Shown in pieces: positions 56,928 through 64,000 of a DNA stretch of 64,000 nt. The stretch comes from Argyresthia goedartella (Eukaryota > Arthropoda > Insecta > Lepidoptera > Argyresthiidae), in the NCBI GenBank assembly GCA_949825045.1, contig OX463806.1, positions 44,664,208 to 44,728,207 of the forward strand, written 5' to 3'. The notes below the pieces were generated by a model. The model had not been told where the DNA came from and did no database searches. It saw only the letters and a program-made list of their open reading frames with translations. The position numbers and the translations under genes were made by a program. Position 1 is the stretch's first letter. Every line of letters begins with the position of its first letter.

Positions 56928-59716
56928 GTACGATATCAATAGATTCACCCTTACTTAAATCACGCATAGTTACAATATTTTATCACAAAACCACATTTGG
57001 TATTTTAACTCGTTCTTTAAATTTATAGCATTCTTCTTCCGCAACTTTAAGTCATCGCTTCTGTTATTTTCATTAGTTTCAATCAGAAGTACATCCCCAA
57101 CATCATTCACTCCTTCTCTTCAAGCCACGCACGTAACACGTTCGCAATCGATCATTGTATTATTTTAAATTTTGTTTTTTAATCTGTTTCAACAAGATTT
57201 GTAAAATTTCCCATGAAATATGGTTTCGTCAGGATCGCTCGCCAAGGTCTAACGTAATCGCCGGGACGAGACAGCTTTCAATGTTACCGCCCGCTTCAAC
57301 TCCGTCTCAAACAGACGTTACCACTTCTGCCAAATATTGCTTCGTCCTTTGGACCACGGATAGAGTTGAAGTGAACGCTACTGTCGTCCGATGCTGATGT
57401 ATGTGGGCATCTCTTCAGTGTTGTCACTCTTACTGGCACAAAATTATCTCTGTAGAAACATACACTCGTTTTATGACACACGAGAACTAAGGACTTGCTT
57501 GTTTGTCAATAGTACACTGTTATTGTACTGTATAACGGCGTAATGTGCTGAAGTTATTGTTTTGTTTTCGATTTGACCAACGTAGCGAACCGAATATGGC
57601 AAAATTTTACATATCTTTGCTCTAATTGTTTATACAGTTCAATCGCTGCTTATTCTCATTTACTTCGCATGAGCTAGCTTTTGTACTAAATCGGTTGTTT
57701 GAATTGGGATCGTAATTGGTCACAGGAAATTGAGACTTGAATTTGATCTAGAAAAATCGGTTCAATTCAATGATAGCATGGATTGGTGTTATTTTTATTA
57801 ACCAGATCGAATCGAGTACTTCAAAAACTAAACTAAACTTCTCATTTTTAATAGTAAAAGTGGTATATTCAAGGTAGTGCATGACGTGTTAATGTTAATC
57901 GCCTTATTTTTCTTTACGCCTTGGCACGATTAACGGGCTTCTGTGTAAGAAAATGTTTTAATGTTGAATGTTATACATTTCACATTATGTTATTATTTAT
58001 ACTCCAGTTTATCCTGTGCTTGAGTTGTTCACCTTTAGTGTTTTGGTATCAATTAACGCGTTGGTTTAGACACGTCAATTGAGAACAAAAGAATCCTACG
58101 GTCGAACACTCCGGCGCATACCAACCCTTGGTTCTACTAGTCGTATGCTGAAGGTTTGCCGATGATTACATAGAGGTATGCCAGTCATCGCCAAAGTTTC
58201 TGCGCGCGGCTGATGCGGACGGCGGTGTTCCGTAGTAATGTCAGTACAATGGCGCTCCACTGGGTATCCACTGACGCTGGGACAGTTCTTTACCGAACCA
58301 ATCGTTATTGGAGTAGTTCGTTGATCACAAACGAGACGTGATGACGTGATTGTTCAGAGGTAAAACAAAAGACTGTTTCGTTCTTCCTTCTTTTTTGGGC
58401 GAATTGTTTACCTTACACGCGGCTTCTTAACCACGGTATCACTAAAGTGGAGTGCGATTGTGACATTTCTATTGACACTGCTTACCGTTAGCGGAATCCG
58501 GGCCCTGCTGTGCGTGAACCCCGATGCTCTGAGCATCAGCTGGCGAGTATGTCTGGTGACGGATGATATTGTATTGCGCGAACTATGACCTCCATCTGGC
58601 ATTGCGATCTATGAAACTGTTGGCCGAATGCTCTAACTATTACTCGAGTGAAGTGCAACTTAAATGCCATATTGGCGCTGTCATTTCAAGTGTCAGTATG
58701 ATTTTGAGTTACAGTCAAACTTTCGATTGATAGTAGTGAATTCGGATCTGTACCTTTACTTTCGGTTTCTTAAAACCCATAATATCCGTTGTTGTTTTTT
58801 AATTTTTGGAAATGGTAGTAGCTGTCCATTGTGCTTCGGACTAGGTATGTATTGACGTCATATTGCATGTTGTACGATCGTGAATTACATTATTGTTTAT
58901 CAATCAACAGAATTACAGTACGTACTTACTTATCCATATACCCTTTCAAAACCCTTTTGAGTGCAAACGTTTAAAAATTGTGAAGTTACCTAAATTATGT
59001 TTTTAGACAGAAATGTAATGTATATGCAAGATTCGAAATTATTGAATATCGGGGCAGACGGAAATAGTATGTAGGTGCTCTAATCATCTTAACAAAAATC
59101 ACACGAGTCCATCATGAATCTTCATTCTACGTGTATAATTAATTGCTTTCATAAAGATCAGACCTCTTTGCTAACTCAGATCCATACCAAAAAGGCAGAA
59201 GTCACTTTACTAAAAATGTTTTTTTATCGATTTCAACAAAGAGGTTCTCAATGGGATTCTTTCATAGCAGGTTATTTTTTTCAAAATGCAAGAGAAGGCG
59301 CTGTAGATGCCCTGTCCATTTTTTTCTTTGGCGCATGATGTATGTTGTAAATATGGGTAGAGGACAATTGAGAACATCTCAACCAACAAAACACCTCTGA
59401 TAATATTTAACTTTAAGTGTCACGTTAGAGAGATAATTGGGGTTAAAGAATCAGGGTTCTCAAATACTTATCTTTACTTCCAATTATCACGCTACAAGGT
59501 GACAGTTTTTTTTAGGTGTCAACGCACAAAATAGAGGGCCTGCCCAGTCAGTGCCATCTGTTGGATTTTGAAAAACCCCTTCTCTGCAGGAATCCCATCG
59601 AGATCATTTTTTTAAATAAAATTTATAAGGAAGACATCCCAGAAGTCGATGTGACTGCGGAGTGGAGTCAAAGTGTGTTGGTTAGCGATGTGTTGATAGT
59701 GTCCTCAATTATACAG
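56928..59716 (+). other. Shaker intron before S6; no second S6 exon seen
   Basis: 2.8 kb. I looked for another S6-like exon ([14 protein letters not shown]) and for further TVGYGD exons on the + strand and found none. A dispersed repeat relic is at about 58643-58720. GC-richer open stretches near 57210-57400 and 58410-58600 have no recognised domain. The end TTATACAG is the S6 acceptor. Confidence 0.55.
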
Positions 59717-59922
59717 GCCCGTCGGGGTATGGGGCAAGATTGTGGGTTCCCTATGCGCCATTGCTGGTGTGCTGACCATCGCTCTGCCGGTACCTGTCAT
59801 CGTGTCCAACTTCAACTACTTCTACCACCGCGAGACTGACCAGGAGGAGATGCAGTCGCAGAACTTCAACCACGTGACCAGCTGTCCGCTGCTGCCTGGC
59901 AGCATGGGCGAGCCGTATCTGC
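59717..59922 (+). CDS. Sh: Shaker K+ channel, S6 exon
   Basis: 206 bp, ATACAG|G to CTGC|GTGAGT, phase 2 to phase 1. It codes [56 protein letters not shown] and [12 protein letters not shown]. The S6 helix has the PVP bend that forms the activation gate, followed by the conserved [10 protein letters not shown]. The first base G completes the codon at the T449 position, so pore exon choice determines Thr or Arg. After VTSC the sequence becomes less conserved, as in other insects. Confidence 0.97.
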
Positions 59923-60443
59923 GTGAGTTATAGATAATACAAATAGTAAACAAATAGAACCGAAACTGTAATAATGTAAGACTAGTTGATCGACTTGGTG
60001 ATCGTGCGACTAGTTGTTCGCCTGTGACTTAATTGAGTTGAGAGTTTCGCATCTGAAAGTATTCCTTACACAAACACTGAAATCCCACGTTTAGACTCAC
60101 TTTTTATGATATTTTTTATTTCTGACCCATTTGTAACGGTTGGTTGCAAAAACGAGTTCTTTTCTTTTCAAAGACACAACCTGCACAATTTTCTTTATTG
60201 ATTGGCGCCATGGTAGAAGGACGTAAGGTTTGGCAATCGTGCCCGGTTTAGTCACATGACTAAACCGGGCACGGCCTCACCCCCGCCCGCCCTTCACAGG
60301 GTAATCAAAATGGCATGGCAGTGGCATGATGGGTGATGACGTCGCCCAGTGGATTACCGGATCTTAGGTTCATTTTAGACTATTTACGCATGCCTTTCCA
60401 TTACGCTTTTTATTTCCGTTACTTTTATTTTCCACAATTTCAG
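59923..60443 (+). other. Last Shaker intron with a perfect palindrome
   Basis: GTGAGTTATAG to TTTCAG. Reading through the donor adds EL and a stop, so intron retention would give another short tail. The palindrome at 60239-60272 is described separately. Confidence 0.7.
60239..60272. repeat. Perfect 16-bp inverted repeat, 2-base spacer
   Basis: GTGCCCGGTTTAGTCA and its exact complement around CA. GC-rich and tight, it could form a strong RNA hairpin in the last Shaker intron. Confidence 0.9.
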
Positions 60444-60487
60444 GTGGGCGGGAAGATGAGAAGGACGAGGTCTACAGTGTCCATTGA
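60444..60487 (+). CDS. Sh: Shaker K+ channel, short terminal exon
   Basis: After TTTCAG at 60443 the codon split C|GT gives Arg, followed by GREDEKDEVYSVH and TGA at 60485-60487. This ends the protein 27 residues after VTSC. Drosophila Shaker isoforms have much longer tails and end in a PDZ-binding ETDV; the tail here is acidic, short and lacks such a motif. The acceptor, phase and a polyadenylation signal 157 bases after the stop support the exon. Longer tails could use exons outside the window. Confidence 0.75.
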
Positions 60488-60670
60488 CTAGTGACAGTGT
60501 TGTGCCAAATGACCCTTAAAATAACTTTGCATAAGGATAAATTCGTGAAAAGAGACTAGCATTGTGATATTAAAGACTAAGCGAGAGCGCAGTGGAGTGT
60601 GTTATTGTAAATATTAGGGTTTTAAGCTATGTTGAAAAAATGCAATAAAATCGTTACACTTATTTTGTTC
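60488..60670 (+). other. Sh: Shaker 3' untranslated region
   Basis: AT-rich sequence after the TGA, containing AATAAA at 60644-60649 and a T-rich downstream element (TTATTTTGTTCTTTCC). The cleavage site is expected around 60660-60670. Confidence 0.65.
60644..60649 (+). terminator. Polyadenylation signal AATAAA
   Basis: Canonical hexamer on the Shaker sense strand, followed at about 15-30 bases by a T-rich element. Confidence 0.7.
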
Positions 60671-61132
60671 TTTCCCGGTTCTTTTGCAACACTTTAATGT
60701 TTCAAGTTCACGAGGGTAGTATGACGTACATTTTTAGTTCTCCAGCGATAAGAAAATACTGAATCATCGTTACGTCCTCGGGCCTGACCTCTGAATCTGG
60801 TCGCCAGATCTTTTTCAGGTTGACTTTGACCAATCGACGGATAAGCCAGGAGAATCAAATTCCAATAAAACCACTGCAGTTGCAAGTGCGTCACTATTTT
60901 CTTAACGCGAATGTACCTTTACTACGATTTTATTATCCAACTGTTGATTTGTTTCGACTTTTCTGTTCTACCATATTTGTACACACTGGGTTCAGAACTT
61001 CGGAGATATTCATTTATGTTATTACCCATTTCGTCCGTTCTTAGTTTTACAGCGCTTTTGAGTCTTCTGTTTGTCCAAAAACTGCGTAAGTTCATTTTAT
61101 ATTTTCGTTAACTAACTAAGGTATAAGATGGT
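60671..61132. other. No gene or repeat recognised
   Basis: Downstream flank of the Shaker transcript. Short frames have no recognisable domain. Confidence 0.4.
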
Positions 61133-61479
61133 ATATCTGTTGCAGGCAATTTGTATGATTCAGCATTTTACAAACGGCGTAGTCCGTTTACAAACGCGCG
61201 CTGCTATGTAATATGCCGAGGGCAAATTGACACTCCTTTATGTTTTTAGTATGTTTTGTTGTTCTTACATGTTCAACCTAACACGAAGGATAAACGGGGC
61301 TTCGCTTCGCTCACCCTCTTTACCCTTCACCTAAGCTACCGCAGCGTTTTGCCCTGAGAATTTGCTATTTTAATTTCAATTTGCAATTTGCCTTCGGCAT
61401 ATTACATAGCAGCGCGCGTTTGTAAACGGACGACGCCGTTTGTAAAATGTGGAATCTTACAATTTGCCTGCCACATATC
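61133..61479. repeat. Fold-back element with about 95-bp arms
   Basis: Arms at about 61133-61229 and 61384-61479 are nearly complementary (TTTACAAACGCGCGCTGCTA and partner; GCATATTACATAGCAGCGCG). The 150-base centre has GTTGTTCTTACATGTTCAACC, also seen in the element at 50756-50912. No protein is encoded. Confidence 0.8.
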
Positions 61480-61894
61480 TAACATGCCCCTGATTTAAGT
61501 ACTGCGTATGACGCATTATTTTACTTCTAAAGGCAACTTAATTTTAGAAATGATTAAATACGTTTGTATGCGGATTAATAATTAACTCTAGAGGCTAGTA
61601 GGGCTAGTCAGCTTGCAGTACAGAGCCAGTACTTAGCTATACACAGCACATGTCCAAATACACTGCTGGTGAAGTTATGTATAACTTAACTTCATGGAAC
61701 TAGCGCAATCATTTATATACATAAATCAATGATTTGTCATCCCCGTGATCGGCACTTTGCGAGAGCAGCAGTTTGCGCATTCGCTCATTAGAGTAATAAA
61801 CTTTACGTTAGCTGGTCAAGTGGCAACTACAAGTAGGTAGTGATTCCAATACAGTAGGTAGGTTTTTTTTTTTGCCGAGTGTTTTTCCCATTTT
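61480..61894. other. No gene or repeat recognised
   Basis: I see no exon or repeat match. Confidence 0.4.
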
Positions 61895-62545
61895 TTAGGG
61901 TTGCGTACCTTAAAAGGAAAAAACGGTCAAGTGCGAGTCGGACTCGAACACAAAGGGTTCCATACCACCGTAGGGATGGTGTGGAGTGAATTGTTTGGAT
62001 TTTACATAGCAAAATGCTGTTAACAAGCTATTGGTGCGGCTACTTTCATACTCCATGTACGTAACCAGGTGCATTTATAAGTTTGTATGTGGTTTACAGA
62101 TATATAAAAAACCTTGGCAATTCCGGGTAGGTTTTCCTGTAATTTTTGGCTTGAGTTAAGTTCTATATTCTGTATTTTTTTCGTAATTTTAGACTGTAGT
62201 TTCGGAGATAAGGGGGTGAGTATTGTCGTTTTTTGCACTTTGTTGATCATAATGTCTGAAGTTCTCAAAACGAATATCAAAAACATAAATTCATGACCCT
62301 TTATCTCTAGATCGCGTAGAGGCTTCAAGTTCAAATTCATATCAATTACTCAAGTCCGTGGTCCCTTGGAATTGTGACAAAATGAGAGTTCAAGATCAAC
62401 TCAATCAAAAGATACGGCTGTTTATGCCACAAATTCGCAGAACTTTCTCTATACTCGCAATGGAATCAATAACAACTGGGTACAAAAAATACGATTTGTA
62501 CGGAACCCTCGCTCTGTGAGTCCGACTCGCACTTTATATTTTTAT
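61895..62545 (-). repeat. Family E element interrupted by a family D head
   Basis: On the minus strand the family E order is visible at its ends: 62545-62340 (AAAGTGCGAGTCGGACTC, ACAAATCGTATTTTTTG, GGTCCCTTGGAATTG inverted) and 61922-61895 (AAGGTACGCAACCCTAAAAA). Between them, 61918-62098 is a plus-oriented family D start (GGTCAAGTGCGAGTCGGACT to ATAAGTTTGTATGTGG). Confidence 0.55.
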
Positions 62546-62911
62546 TTATATTTATTTTTACAAAAGTTAAATACACGTGTAACAAAACTAATCAATGGTA
62601 TAATTAAAAGTTTCGGTTAGCTGACATTTCATTGCCTGTATTTCACCGTCAGTAATTCAAATTGATTAAGTTATAAATCTCGATACGACGAGAATACCAG
62701 TGAAGCAGATCGTGGCAGTCGGCCAAAGCTAGTTCATTAAACAATTTATGTTTCACAAATTTTGGAAATCAGCAACGCAATGCCCTCGATTATACGATAA
62801 ATATTGCACTCACTGATATTGTAGGCGTCTAATCATTATATTACCTATGTCTACCCTACCTATATCTACCCTAGAATAAATGGACCAACATGACAGTTAG
62901 ATTCGCCTTTC
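62546..62911. other. No gene or repeat recognised
   Basis: AT-rich, with no exon seen. Confidence 0.4.
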
Positions 62912-63330
62912 TTTTTAGGGTTCCGTACCCGAAGGGTTCCAAACGGGACCCTATTACTAAGACTTCGCTGTCCGTCCGTCCGTCCGTCCGTCCGTCTGTC
63001 ACCAGGCTGTATCTCAAGAACCTAGCTAGCTAGAGAGTTGAAATTTTCACAGATTATGTATTTCTGTTGCCGCTATAACAACAAATACTAAAAAACAGGA
63101 TAAAATAAATATTTAAGGGGGCTCCCATACAACAATTCTTTCAATACCACATACAAACTTATGGATGCACCTGGTTACGTACATGGAGTGTGAAAGTAAC
63201 CGCACCAATAACTTTGTAAATAATATTTTGCTGTGTAAAATCCAAACTATTCACTCTACACCATCGCTTCCATTGAACGGTGGTACGGAACCCTTCGTGC
63301 GCGATTTAGACTCGCACTTGACCGGTTTTT
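62912..63330 (-). repeat. Interspersed repeat family D, full inverted copy
   Basis: Begins TTTTTAGGGTTCCGTACCCG and ends CACTTGACCGGTTTTT. It is nearly identical to the copies at 36928 and 48021, read in reverse. Confidence 0.85.
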
Positions 63331-63584
63331 ATGTTTGCAGGCTTGTTACTCCTAGTTTTGTGAAGATCGACACAGTAAAATCGGAGACATATCGATTCGA
63401 TCAGAAAAATGCGTTGACTGATTTGATACTAAAAACTTGTCTTTTAATATTTATATTGTCTGCTTTTTACGTTTGTTTATTAACAGTATTTTAAAATACA
63501 AGTTACAACAGTTGGTACCTCACTCAACTATAATCAATTTAGGAATGGGAATTAATTGAATAATCGTAATGAATATATTGGCCA
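63331..63584. other. No gene recognised
   Basis: No exon or repeat recognised. Confidence 0.4.
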
Positions 63585-63638
63585 GCTGAGACTACATTAT
63601 TTTTTACCTTATAACGTATAAAATAATGTATTCTCAGC
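63585..63638. repeat. 23-bp inverted repeat
   Basis: Arms 63585-63607 and 63616-63638 (GCTGAGACTACATTATTTTT and partner) pair with two mismatches around an 8-base loop. Confidence 0.8.
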
Positions 63639-64000
63639 GGCAACCCAGCAACTGCTATTTTGGTCCAGTTATTTTGATTTCATCGTCAAGTCTAGACTAG
63701 TACTAGCCTCCAACTGTAGTCTAATTAGTAAGCCTGATATGCAGGTCATGCGGTCTGGAATCGGCCCTTTAGGCGCGAAAGATCGAAGATGGAAAGCCAG
63801 TCAGCACTAATCACGGCAAAATTCTTAAAAAATCCATAGAAAATATGTTGAAATTTCATAACTAGCCAAGGTGAATGCTGACTTGCTTTGTATCTTTGCT
63901 ATTAGATGGATAAATTCAAAAGGTGCAAAATAGACAAGATACCATGCTATGACTAACTGCGTAATCAATTCAGTCCAAGAATTAACACGTATGCTAGAAA
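63639..64000. other. No gene or repeat recognised
   Basis: Right edge of the window; nothing supported. Confidence 0.4.

Noticed and set aside
56928..59716. A second alternative S6 exon as in Drosophila
   Set aside because: I searched by eye for PVG.WGK and [13 protein letters not shown] coding and found only the exon at 59717.

Overview
The window looks like part of a lepidopteran (moth or butterfly) genome. The DNA is AT-rich and packed with repeats of types common in that order: three tRNA-headed SINE families, an abundant GGTTCCGTACC-type element, small inverted-repeat elements, and decayed LINE, Ty3/gypsy, Ty1/copia and mariner copies. The species assignment is inference from repeat style and from the protein-coding exons; no database was consulted.

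The only host gene I can recognise is the voltage-gated potassium channel gene Shaker (Sh, Kv1 family) on the + strand. Its exons run from 20409 to 60487: a first common exon with the start of the T1 domain (20409-20526), a 32.4 kb intron, then T1 exons at 52885-52988 and 54059-54220, the S1-S5 exon at 54723-55366, two alternative pore exons at 56565-56694 and 56798-56927, the S6 exon at 59717-59922, and a short terminal exon at 60444-60487 followed by AATAAA at 60644. All junctions have AG/GT signals and the phases agree. With one pore exon chosen, the visible coding part is 468 residues. The translation start is not resolved: the first common exon is entered in phase 2 and I find no upstream exon that fits. 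A CpG-rich block with three CACGTG E-boxes just upstream (about 19440-19873) may be a promoter or non-coding first exon.

The most interesting biology is the pore exon pair. Both are 130 nt, both are entered in phase 1 and left in phase 2, and using both or neither shifts the reading frame, so they should be mutually exclusive. The last codon of each is split: one gives Thr (AC|G) and the other Arg (AG|G) at the position equivalent to Shaker T449, which controls external TEA block and C-type inactivation.

Regions: 1-19 kb is repeat-rich sequence with no host exon I could recognise. The 20.5-52.9 kb stretch is the giant first visible intron, holding a 33-bp minisatellite with higher-order structure (23531-24390), a head-to-head SINE pair (30968-31479), a copia remnant (35826-36473), a PIF/Harbinger-like element (37451-38573) and a LINE inserted into a SINE (42442-45891). 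52.9-60.7 kb holds the compact coding part. 60.7-64 kb is repeat-rich flank.
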